A stretch of 64,000 bases of DNA from Rhabdornis inornatus (lineage: Eukaryota > Chordata > Aves > Passeriformes > Rhabdornithidae): assembly GCA_013397075.1 (NCBI GenBank), contig VWZS01002368.1, positions 62,001-126,000 on the forward strand. Reading direction: 5' to 3'. Positions within the stretch are counted from its first letter, which is position 1. Every line of letters starts with the position of its first letter. The notes beneath the pieces are model-generated. The model made no database searches, was not told the origin of the DNA, and saw nothing but the letters and a program-made list of their open reading frames with translations. The translations under genes were made by a program, and so were the position numbers. Shown here piece after piece: positions 27,101 through 34,100 of this stretch.

Positions 27101-30100
27101 TATGATTTGCATGGCCTTTCCTCTGGACTCTATGTAACCAATAAGAGGTTGAGATGTTAAAAGCTGGACGTTGGCTTTGATGCCTAATTCTGTCACGGGG
27201 AACATTCTCTAGGTTACTTTGAAACTCCAGTTTATTTCTTGCTTGAGTTTATTTTTGTTCTTTTGTCCTGTTCAAATTCATTGAGGCAATAAACTAAGTT
27301 AAAATTTGCCTTGAAAAAACAGATTAAGTTTCTAAGTCTGTTTGCTATCACTAAGAGGAATGAGTGCAACTACCTATAATAAAATATTTTCCTACAGCAC
27401 AAAACTAATATTCAGATATTCCCAAACATTTTCTCCAAAAATAAATGCTCCCTATGGTAAAGCATCCTATACAAAGGAGGTGCAAGTATACAGCTAAATA
27501 TAATTTCAATCCCAAATGAATTAATTTTCTACTATACACTTTCAAGAAGACACATTGTCAGAAGATCCTGTTAAAGAAAAAGGCCTAGCAGTTACAGCCA
27601 AGCTGCCAGTAGAAAATGAGTGAAGACTATAAACACCTCCAAGTTTGATAGACATCAGACATTCAGGCCTTAAGGAAATCCCTCTTGATTTCATAGAATT
27701 AGGACTTAAACCCTTCTGTTTAACAAGGGGGACTAATGCAAAATTCTGCAAAGAACCTCAGACACATGTTAAACCTGAGAAAAGTAAATTGCCAGTTTAT
27801 TTCCACTTCCTATTAAATAGGCACTATGCTTGGAGATAGGGATTTTAAGCCGTTGTTTCTGCTGGGGGCAGAGACAGACTGCTGCAAATTAATGAAGTCA
27901 TATGAAATTAACAGGAAACTGTGCTCTTGGTAAAGGCTATTTGAAATCTGGAACCTGCTGGCTGCATAACCTTAGGCAAGTGAAAGCATGTGGCACACTT
28001 TGCTTTGTTCCATGGTTTGCCCATCACCACAGTGGCGATGATGCCTTTGGCAAGGACTTTGTGCTATACAGCAAAGCCAGTCACAGGCAGAGGGTCATCA
28101 TTAAGGTTTGTGGTCATCATAAAAAAATGCAGCAAGTCTGAAGAGATGCTGTGACACAGTCACATACAGTAGCTATAAGTTATTTAAATACCAGGAATCA
28201 TAGGCTTATAGTCTAGGGAAGTTAAACCACAGAAGAGTGTGCAAGGTTAGTGCAAACTTTTCTTTTGAGCTGCTAACTTCCCATTACCCATGCTGCCTAC
28301 TGTCCCTGATCATGAGTGCATCTATTTCTGTATGTTTGCATACAGCATAATTTTTTTCCCTGAAGTTCAGTCTGAAATCCAGGCACACTAGAGCTTGCCA
28401 TGGCAGCATGGCTATTGCTCATATATTCACTCCACTCTTTGGGAAACAATTCCAAGTACCAAATTACTTGTATGCACCACAGATTAGTTTCTCTCACAAT
28501 AAATAACCAAGCCTTTGAATTAATTTTTCCTGACTATATGGAAGCAGTTGGAACACAAAGTACTCTGAGGGAATATTTGTATAATACTGTGCATGCCTTA
28601 AAAGAAACACTACATAGAAATTCATACTGGAATTCCATGAAGTTCCAGCATTCCTGTCCAACTATTACTGAAGTTAGTTGAGTGGCTTAACTGCAAACAA
28701 CATACATACCACAACATGTTAGGCAGACAGGCATATAAGAACACTTATAGTTCTTATTGTTGCAATAAACTTAACAAATGGAACACGTTAAGAATTCAGA
28801 TCTGACGTAAGACTTGCTAATGCAACAAAAAGCTAGGTCTAGTAGGCTCAACTATACCCATGGAGAATAGTTGAGCTTAGCAAAACCACGTAATAGCTAG
28901 CTTTTCAGGTCTACACTTAAAAAAATCAAAAGATTCTCTCTCAGACACTGACGCAACAGTAGTGCTTTTTTAACTTTTGCTGCTACAAAGCAGAAATTTT
29001 AAGAAAGCTGTCTTTAAAAATGCAAACTATAATCACATAAATTGAAACTGTGTTTGGCAGAAACATTTCTTGGCATTGCATTTTAGCGTATGAAGAAAAG
29101 CATGTCTTTGACATAACCACTTAGATCATGTAACATTCAGTACAAACTCTGAACCACCTCTGTGTGTTCCATGCAGACAGACACGCTTGAGAAATGGGTG
29201 CTCCTACAATTCCTGTACAAATAGGCTGAATTGGCCATGAGGAGGAGAGAAAAAGCAACTTGTAACACTTCAGGTTAATACAAGAAAGCAGAGCTACTTC
29301 TTTCTCTTCCCTATTTCACAACAATATTAAAACCTCAGATGAGATAGAGAGTGCCATCTATGTGAAGATGCAGCAGAGGTGTGGTGCTGCCTTTCAGATC
29401 AGTTCACCAACTGATTCACCACAACCCAGAAAGTTGTGGGCCATTATAACCCTCACATATAGACCCACTTTGGGTACTTGAAGGTAATCCTGCTTTAATT
29501 GTTAGCAAAAGCACAAAAGATGAATCCCAGCTACAATTTCATGACAGCAGAAGGTGTGCACGTAATTTTTTTATGTACCAGTAATGGATGGAATCAAGCT
29601 TTCCATCTTGTTTCTCAACTTGTTATTTAAAGATAGGTAGTTTAATCCAACGCTGAGCTCTGACACCATTTAAACCAGTTTAGACTACTTCCGGTGGTAA
29701 ATTGGAGACAATGAGGAAATGCCCTGTGTCCTTCCCCTGTCTACTGAGCCTTCCAAGAGTTCTTGCCTGGGTTTAGGATGCAGCTTGCTTGGCTTTCATT
29801 AGGTGTGCCTGGCTGAGGAGCATAAGAGTCACTGCAGCTCTGCAAGTACACACCCCCCACAACAGTATTTCAACAGTTTGGAAAAAGTAGATATCAATGA
29901 ACTGCATTCCATCAAAATTAGCTTTACAAGGCATGATTCCAGTTTGCATGAAGGCTTCTGGGGAGAGGGAGAGAGACTTGAGAAGGGTCTATAAGTTAGT
30001 ATTGAGTGCTTAAGTAAGACTTATTTTAGGAAAACATATTTTTCAGTATTTCATTCTCATCTTTTAAGAGGAGGAAAAGAATTCCACGTTACTTTAATTT

Positions 30101-30776
30101 GAAACAGAACTTCTTTTAACTATTCAGAAATACAAGAAGTAATGATGAAAGAGCCTGGAGGTGCCAACTGTACCAGCACATGAATCGAGACACACTAAAA
30201 ATACTTCAGTAATGGCCAGCTTCTGCTTTTTTCCTCTCAAGCCCTGTATTTAACATTGTTCTCCTTCACTTAGGAACATTTGCCGTTTTCCAGTTCCCTC
30301 TATGCCACCAGTTCTTTCGAAGGTTAGGAAATATTACAGAACTTAACTGCAAAAGCCATCTTCGTAGGACATTAAAGCATCAAGCAATTAATTAAGCTTT
30401 TCTAATTTGCATAAGACTCACACATCATAATGAGTCATACACTATTTCCTTACAGCTTTGAAAATAGATACTTTGAAAATATTCCTCTTTGCGCTGCAAG
30501 TGAAGCCGACACACATTTTGCTTTGAAATCTGCGTTATCCACTCCAGACCCGTGTTTACCTTCCGCACTCCCTGCAGCGCCCTGGATAGGGGGTAAAACC
30601 GGGAAAAACTCCGTTTTGCTCTAAAATTTCTGTCAACTTCCCCGTTCCTCGGCACTCCCAATCCGCCCGCACTCCGCTCGTCCCAGCAGCCGCGTTCCCG
30701 GAGGGCACCGGCAGCGGACCAGCCCCTACCTGAACTTCTCCCCGGCCGGCACCGTCAGCCTGTTGAGCTTGTCCAT
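83..30776 (-). CDS. BLNK: B-cell linker protein BLNK (SLP-65), exons 1-11, 3' end outside window
   Basis: BLNK is the cytosolic adaptor that SYK phosphorylates after B-cell receptor engagement. Its phosphotyrosines recruit PLCG2, BTK, VAV and NCK through their SH2 domains. Eleven minus-strand exons with GT/AG borders join in one frame (one copy of exons 5-7 used): 836 nt, 278 codons plus 2 bases. Residues 1-40 form the basic, leucine-zipper-like N terminus (starts MDKLNRLTVPAGEKF). Residues 55-100 are acidic, with DYENP, MYVVP and SYEPP placing Tyr72, Tyr84 and Tyr96 at the same numbers as in human. Residues 121-177 are proline/lysine-rich. NYIVP and NYIEP give Tyr180 and Tyr191 (human 178 and 189). 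The full human protein is about 456 residues, so the rest of the proline-rich part and the SH2 domain lie off the left edge. Identification rests on recalled family sequence; it is very secure. As assembled, the gene is interrupted by a duplicated block (see the repeat entries). Confidence 0.97.
170..514 (-). other. BLNK: BLNK intron 10
   Basis: 345 bases, AT-rich, no feature recognised. Confidence 0.7.
515..543 (-). CDS. BLNK: BLNK exon 10, 29-nt microexon (residues 241-249)
   Basis: Acceptor TTTTCTCTTACAG|G and donor ACCAG|GTAACC enclose 29 bases, which in the phase left by exon 9 encode GKPSPPPVT plus two bases of Arg250. Human has TKSPPPAAPSPLP at this place. Proline content and phase on both sides support it as a genuine exon. 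Confidence 0.78.
544..1071 (-). other. BLNK: BLNK intron 9
   Basis: 528 bases, no feature recognised. Confidence 0.7.
1072..1097 (-). CDS. BLNK: BLNK exon 9, 26-nt microexon (residues 232-240)
   Basis: Found by splice sites and phase: a pyrimidine-rich acceptor (TTCCCTGTCCTATAG) and donor GAG|GTGAGG flank 26 bases that complete Glu232 and encode VYEVPEEE. The entry phase fits exon 8 and the exit on a codon boundary fits exon 10. Human has a similar-length but different stretch here (GRNSGAWET), without tyrosine. VYEVP is an acidic YxxP site of the same type as the other BLNK phosphotyrosine sites. No transcript was available to confirm inclusion. Confidence 0.75.
1098..2510 (-). other. BLNK: BLNK intron 8
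   Basis: 1,413 bases. One ATTTGCAT octamer near 1505. A plus-strand open frame at 1234-1617 has no recognisable domain. No other feature. Confidence 0.75.
2511..2591 (-). CDS. BLNK: BLNK exon 8 (residues 205-231)
   Basis: 81 nt. Completes Ser205 and encodes PVNRFMKTTKPAPPISPKPS then LTSNMQ, plus one base of Glu232. Human is PMVNRSTKPNSSTPASPP in this region; the alignment is loose but collinear. Acceptor TTTTAG|CA, donor CAAG|GTATGT. It is part of the proline-rich linker between the tyrosine cluster and the SH2 domain. Confidence 0.9.
2592..3358 (-). other. BLNK: BLNK intron 7
   Basis: 767 bases, the complete intron between exons 7 and 8. Holds an AT/AC-rich simple-sequence zone at 2610-2675, inside which the duplication begins, and an AT run at 2934-2947. 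Both low-complexity tracts could have hindered contig joining. Confidence 0.85.
3359..3440 (-). CDS. BLNK: BLNK exon 7, second copy (left-hand contig end)
   Basis: Counterpart of 6152-6233, encoding the NYIVP and NYIEP motifs again. This copy is physically continuous with exon 8 on its left, while the other copy is continuous with exon 4 on its right. That is the pattern expected if the two contigs overlap here. Confidence 0.9.
3910..4079 (-). CDS. BLNK: BLNK exon 6, second copy (left-hand contig end)
   Basis: Counterpart of 6703-6872 at the constant offset of 2,793, with the same encoded residues 121-177 and the same borders. Probably an assembly duplicate rather than a second exon. Confidence 0.9.
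5237..5393 (-). CDS. BLNK: BLNK exon 5, second copy (left-hand contig end)
   Basis: Sits exactly 2,793 bases from the exon at 8030-8186 and encodes the same residues 69-120 with the same splice sites. It lies about 50 bases left of the single N at 5442. It is most likely the same genomic exon present twice because overlapping contig ends were not merged. If spliced after exon 7 it would give an immediate stop. Confidence 0.9.
5394..6151 (-). other. Chimeric interval: left part of intron 4 copy, N, and intron 7 copy
   Basis: Joins the truncated intron 4 sequence of the left contig (to 5441) to the truncated intron 7 sequence of the right contig (from 5443). It is not expected to exist as one piece in the genome. 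An AT dinucleotide run lies near 5727. Confidence 0.8.
5442..5442. other. Single N, assembly join
   Basis: The only ambiguous base in the window. It lies exactly between the two identical blocks, as a minimal-size gap placed between two contigs would. Confidence 0.95.
6152..6233 (-). CDS. BLNK: BLNK exon 7, copy in the right-hand contig (residues 178-204)
   Basis: 82 nt. Encodes DNYIVPVDNDDDNYIEPTES and SMSLSTR plus one base of Ser205; human reads ADYVVPVEDNDENYIHPTES. The two YxxP motifs (Tyr180, Tyr191) correspond to human Tyr178 and Tyr189, known PLCG2 SH2 docking sites. Acceptor CATAG|GAT, donor AGAT|GTGAGT. Duplicated at 3359-3440. Confidence 0.95.
6234..6702 (-). other. BLNK: BLNK intron 6 (right copy)
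   Basis: 469 bases; repeated at 3441-3909. No feature recognised. Confidence 0.85.
6703..6872 (-). CDS. BLNK: BLNK exon 6, copy in the right-hand contig (residues 121-177)
   Basis: 170 nt. Completes Asp121 and encodes NRTSNPQLPPINKPLPSTPS, then a serine/proline/lysine-rich part ending KPKVPPKPKECSDDE. Human has the same architecture (DNRSSQ at the start, KPQVPPKPK near the end). Donor GAG|GTAAAG. The acceptor TTTAAAG|AC has a weak AAA before the AG but a T-rich tract upstream. A second GTAAGT 29 bases further on would keep an open frame, but homology favours the first donor. Duplicated at 3910-4079. Confidence 0.93.
6873..8029 (-). other. BLNK: BLNK intron 5 (right copy)
   Basis: 1,157 bases; repeated at 4080-5236. 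Contains a poly-A run near 7868. No other feature seen. Confidence 0.85.
8030..8186 (-). CDS. BLNK: BLNK exon 5, copy in the right-hand contig (residues 69-120)
   Basis: 157 nt beginning on a codon boundary. It starts DSDYENPDDHSDSEMYVVP, continues through an acidic stretch to DDSYEPPP, a lysine-rich run (EKEKKK), then FPISRGEYA. Tyr72 (YENP), Tyr84 (YVVP) and Tyr96 (YEPP) match the human positions exactly; these are known docking sites for VAV, BTK, NCK and PLCG2 SH2 domains. Acceptor CTAG|GAC, donor GCAG|GTAG. The same exon appears again at 5237-5393 because of the duplicated block; only one is expected in the genome. Confidence 0.95.
8187..9020 (-). other. BLNK: BLNK intron 4
   Basis: 834 bases. 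The right end of the duplicated block (about 8234) falls just inside it. Otherwise nothing recognised. Confidence 0.85.
9021..9061 (-). CDS. BLNK: BLNK exon 4 (residues 55-68)
   Basis: 41 nt. Completes Glu55 and encodes HGDNEEDQWSDDF, ending on a codon boundary. Human has DEEEQWSDDF at this place. Acceptor TTTAG|AA, donor TTT|GTAAGT. This starts the acidic region that carries the SYK target tyrosines. Confidence 0.95.
9062..10005 (-). other. BLNK: BLNK intron 3
   Basis: 944 bases, AT-rich, with one ATGCAAAT octamer at 9722-9729. Nothing else recognised. Confidence 0.85.
10006..10055 (-). CDS. BLNK: BLNK exon 3 (residues 38-54)
   Basis: 50 nt. Encodes KLKKKTPPSLPQRDYAS and the first base of Glu55; human is KLKVKAPPSVPRRDYAS. 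Acceptor TTTACAG|G, donor TCAG|GTAAGG. In human the PPSVPR stretch is an atypical PxxxPR ligand for the CIN85 SH3 domains. Here the arginine at position 49 is glutamine, as set out in the findings. Confidence 0.95.
10056..17416 (-). other. BLNK: BLNK intron 2 (7.4 kb)
   Basis: AT-rich. Contains an AT/AC-rich simple-sequence zone at 10670-10800, an AT run near 15470-15485 and a GC-richer patch at about 16210-16460 of unknown origin. An open minus-strand frame ending at a GTAAGT at 13859 has no convincing acceptor. I recognise no gene. Confidence 0.8.
10670..10800. repeat. AT/AC-rich simple sequence
   Basis: Imperfect mixture of ATAT, ACAC and ATAC units, including TATATATATATTAATATA near 10738. 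Probably a decayed microsatellite. Confidence 0.8.
17417..17482 (-). CDS. BLNK: BLNK exon 2 (residues 16-37)
   Basis: 66 nt, entering with the last base of Arg16 and leaving after two bases of Lys38. Encodes KLQKMVHDIKKNESG followed by IINKFK; the human counterpart is QLQKMVHDIKNNEGG then IMNKIK. Acceptor TTACAG|G and donor AA|GTAAGT are both strong. The exon belongs to the amphipathic, basic N-terminal segment known to be needed for membrane and vesicle targeting of SLP-65. Confidence 0.96.
23449..23467. repeat. AAAC tetranucleotide run
   Basis: Four to five copies of AAAC on the plus strand. Confidence 0.85.
25881..25921. repeat. T/G-rich low-complexity tract
   Basis: GGTGGTTTTGGTGG followed by T runs and repeated TTTTG units; continues weakly as TTGG repeats near 25950-25965. 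Confidence 0.85.
26725..27107 (+). mobile_element. CR1 LINE 3'-end fragment
   Basis: About 380 bases with the hallmark CR1 tail: GGTGAGGCAGTGGAACAGGT, then CCCATCCCTGGAAGCATTCA, AGGCCAGGTTAGATGGGGCT, CCTGCCCATGGCAGAGGGAT, ending in ATTCTATGAT. It is 5'-truncated, as most CR1 copies are, and covers only the 3' end of ORF2 and the 3' UTR. Orientation is opposite to BLNK transcription. The copy is diverged from the consensus and inactive. Confidence 0.93.
28828..28905. repeat. Nested inverted repeats in BLNK intron 1
   Basis: Outer arms AAAAGCTAG (28828-28836) and CTAGCTTTT (28897-28905) enclose inner arms GCTCAACTAT (28846-28855) and ATAGTTGAGC (28867-28876). The spacers differ in length, so it is not one continuous stem. 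Confidence 0.6.
30405..30412 (+). promoter_or_regulatory. Octamer motif ATTTGCAT in BLNK intron 1
   Basis: A perfect OCT1/OCT2 octamer about 320 bases inside intron 1. Octamers act in many B-cell genes. However, about ten perfect octamers are scattered through this AT-rich window, so this one could be chance; only its closeness to the promoter sets it apart. Confidence 0.25.
30730..30776 (-). CDS. BLNK: BLNK exon 1, coding part (residues 1-15)
   Basis: Encodes MDKLNRLTVPAGEKF and two bases of Arg16; human BLNK begins MDKLNKITVPASQKL. The ATG (30776-30774) has G at -3 and G at +4, a good initiation context. The donor reads CAG|GTAGGG. The exon lies in a CpG island. The 5' untranslated part continues to higher coordinates, and its start cannot be placed from sequence alone. 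No in-frame stop precedes the ATG in this GC-rich stretch, so the start is chosen by homology. Confidence 0.96.
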
Positions 30777-30908
30777 GCCCGTGAGCGCTGCCCCGCCGGA
30801 CGCGCTGCCCTCGGCTCGGCACCTGCCGGCACCGCCGCTTCCCAGGGCCGGGCCGGGCTCTCTCTCCGCCGGGTCCCGCCGCGGCCGTGCCGCCCTGCCG
30901 GAGCCTCT

Positions 30909-30927
30909 CCCCGTCCCGTCCCGTCCC
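30909..30927 (-). promoter_or_regulatory. G-quadruplex-forming motif upstream of BLNK ATG
   Basis: The minus strand reads GGGACGGGACGGGACGGGG: four G runs of 3-4 separated by AC. It lies about 130-150 bases upstream of the start codon, on the coding strand, so it could be in the promoter or the 5' untranslated region. Confidence 0.6.
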
Positions 30928-31170
30928 GTCCGGCCGCAGGCACCGGCGGGGGAGGGACCCGGCGCTCGGCCCAGCTCCGCCCCGGCCGGGGCGCGCACAG
31001 GTGGCCGCGGGGCCGGGAGCCGGGAGGAGCCTTTGGGAGCGGCCCGCGCTGATCCGCGCTGATCCGGCCCTCCCGCGGGGACGGGCTGGCCGAGGGCGGG
31101 TGGCGAAGGGCCGGGCCGGGCTCGACGCGCTCGCTGCCACCTGCCCAGCCCCGGTGAACTTCGCCGGATG

Positions 31171-34100
31171 CGGGGAGAGATGCCGGCGCATGGTCCCCTC
31201 CTCCTCCCCGCTCCTCTGCATTCCTGGTGAATTTGTGCCGGATGGGAACACTGTGTGGGAACTTTTCCTTTCCCGAGGTTCCCCAGTAAAAGCGAGAGAA
31301 AACCATAATCTTATCCCCATTCTTTTGAATGTAACTCTAACGAAAAAAAGTTTCTTACCCTATTTTTAAATTAAGGCAGGAGAAAACCCTGATGCTTCCA
31401 GAGACACAACAAGGCTCTTCCCACCCGAGGTGCCAGCAGCTCACTGTGGCTCTGATATCTCTGAGCCTGGGACTTTTGCTCAGTCTTAAGGTCAACCATA
31501 TTTTCCTCTGTAAAGATGAACTTTGGAGGCAGCCAGTTTTTTATGAGGGGCAGTGTGGGCAGTTGTTCACATCCAGCCTTTATCCTGAAGGGCTGATGCA
31601 TTTGAATTCTGCACCTTTGGAGGATGACTCTTGTTGCTCCCTTTCTGTATCTTTGGCCTCTCTGCAGCTCAGCTTATAACCTAAGGCTGTTCTAGGGAAG
31701 AAACCTAGTAGTTTTTTTAAAAAGTATACATCTGCATCATGTTAATATGTTTTGATAAGTACAACCTGTTTTGGGGACACACAAAGGTATTTCTTGGTGA
31801 GATTCTCATTGCCATTTGGCTAGGTTTTCCCATTAAATTCTTCTCCCCAAATTGTACTGACTAAATTTTTTTCTTGTGAAACTGAATGAATGAGTGAAAC
31901 AGACTTTCCTGGTTAGTGCAGGTGACTGGGGAAATAGCCTGCCATGAGATTTTGTCTTTGATAGCAGTATTGTCGTGATCTTGGCAGGCTGGTGGTTTTG
32001 GTCTCTGAGCTTTCAGCATAGGAATCGCTTGATGTTTGAGTACAGTATTTTCTAGTCTGGACCAATAGTGTACAAATTGCTTTTTTTGGAGTATCTTATA
32101 AAGTTTGTGGGCTTTAAGGAATAATATAATGTCAAATGTCATGTAATAAACAAAACTGGAATTCTACATTGCATTGTATCTGGTTGTAGACTGGTCAACT
32201 TTGCAATTTTACTCCCTAAAAGTCATTTTGAAAATTAAATTAATTTTTAATTAGTTAAAATTCATGCTGGCAATGTGAAGAAATAGATATGAATAAATTG
32301 CTGTGTCAGTTTCTCTTCTGCTTATATAATCTTCCCACTTACCTGAACACACACCAGAATAAGAGATTTTCCCAGTAGGCTCCTGCAGTGCTTTCCCTTA
32401 CACAACAACTGCCCCTTGCCTGGCTGTCACAGAAATCCCGGCCTGTTTTCCTTTGGGATCTTTGGGATCTGTCATCTGCAATACTGTGCTGGTTTCACCT
32501 TGTTTCTTCCTGACTCAACCAAAGCTATGGGTTTAAAACTCTGCAGTGCTCAGTGCAAAGGTTTTCTCACCTGTCCTTGCAGTGCTGTCATCTCCCTGGT
32601 CCCAGGAAGGAACGGCTGCTGATGTGTCATGCTCAGGGAAGTCCCTGTGTGCTTGGTGACAGTTTGACTCACACAGGATTTCTCATCTGCCAGCCCTGGT
32701 GTTTGCATAGCTGTGCAGTGACATGGACTGGGGAAGGAGTCCACTACAAACCATCTAGCAAAAAGTCACAAAAATAGGGGCTGTTGACTGCATCAGTTCT
32801 TTGGTTTGATTTGGTGCACAGATGTTTGTGGAGGGTGCAGCACAGGGTGAGTGTGGAATAGGGCATGTGATTTCTTAGACTGGTACTGCTGCCAAGTTAC
32901 TCCTAAAAATGTCTTCATTGCACAAGATTTGTTTGTGATATTTTGTGGTACCTGCTTAGCTCTTTCTGGTCTGCCTCCAAGTCAGCTTATCTGGCCATCT
33001 GCCCCAGTGCTAAGAAGTCTGGTTTGGGTGCAACAACACAGGAAAGCCACTAGAGAAAAACCTTAAATAAAGAAGGGCATGGCCAAGCCCCTCCAAACCT
33101 AGGTCTCTCCTTTTTGACCAGCAGGTGTTTGCAGAGTCTGAGCTCCTGGCCCATGTTGGGACTGATTCTGTCTGTGGTCAAGTGGACTTGTACAGCCCAT
33201 ATGGACAGGGACACACCACAGTGTCCAGCTGTCACGGTGGCCCTGCAGACCAGCACCAGGGACAGGGCAAGGAGCAGGAGTTTCTCCATCCCTCCAGCCT
33301 TACTTATCACCCCAAAACAGTGTCTCTGGGGGCCCAGGCTGGAGGTGGGGGCAGTGCCTGGGTGACTCCTACTGCAGGAAACACCCTTCCTCTTCAGGAG
33401 CCCTGGGAGAGCCTGGAGGCGGTGGTAGGTTTGAGCCACGCAGCAAACATAATGTCATGCTATTTCTGTAGTTGTAACCTCAGCAGTTCTCCCTCTTTGA
33501 CATAATATGCTCATTTGGATAAGGCCAAAGAGGAACTGGGATTTTTTTTTACCACGTGGGTGGCATCTTGACCATAGTGATGGTTAACAAGCAACTCTCC
33601 TCCCCAGCCACAAAGGCTGTTTTAGGTAGATGGGGATTTGTTTTGAGGGATGCCTGTGTCACCTCCCTGCTCCCTGGCACATCTGGAGCCAGTGGGGATT
33701 GTGCTGCTGCCTGATTGTACTGAGACATGGCCTGGAAGCCTGGACCAGCCTGCCGTGCTGAGGGACGGGGCCTTGAGCTGTGGGGCATAGTGGTGTCCCA
33801 GAAGAATGTATCTTGAAGTCTTGGATGAGGCGTTTACAGAGGTGTTCCCACAATATTGGTTCTCTGGGGCAACATAATTGAAAGCCTTTTACCTAAATTG
33901 TATTTTCTTATCTAATGTTTTAAGAACCTCCATCCACACAGACTGTCACTTTTGTGATTATGTAGATAGGCACTAACTTTATTTTCTTTTATGTGGCTGC
34001 AAAGGATAGGGGATGAATTCCTGGCACTATTACCCAACACAGGTATGCAGGATTTGCCAGTAGGGTCCCTTGAGAGCATGGCTTACAGAATATACATGCA

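Larger units (their letters stand above)
17483..30729 (-). other. BLNK: BLNK intron 1 (13.2 kb)
   Basis: AT-rich intron. It contains one CR1 fragment (26725-27107), a T/G-rich low-complexity tract at 25881-25921, an AAAC run at 23449-23467, a nested inverted repeat at 28828-28905 and an octamer near its 5' end. I see no other gene. The open frames of up to 171 codons in it (for example the minus-strand frame 23249-23764) have no recognisable domain and no coding character. Confidence 0.85.
30640..31170. promoter_or_regulatory. BLNK: CpG island over BLNK exon 1 and promoter
   Basis: A sharp GC- and CpG-dense block in otherwise AT-rich sequence. It spans the coding start and about 400 bases upstream of it in the minus-strand direction. 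It contains GC-box-like CCGCCCC and CCCCGCC motifs and no obvious TATA box. The transcription start should lie within it. Long open frames on both strands here (up to 254 codons) are a by-product of the lack of AT-rich stop codons, not genes. Confidence 0.85.

Noticed and set aside
30556..31320. A 254-codon minus-strand open frame and several others on both strands across the CpG island
   Set aside because: Stop codons are rare in this GC-rich block in every frame. The residues are low-complexity Gly/Arg/Pro/Ala, and the real product here is the 15-residue BLNK exon 1 inside the frame.
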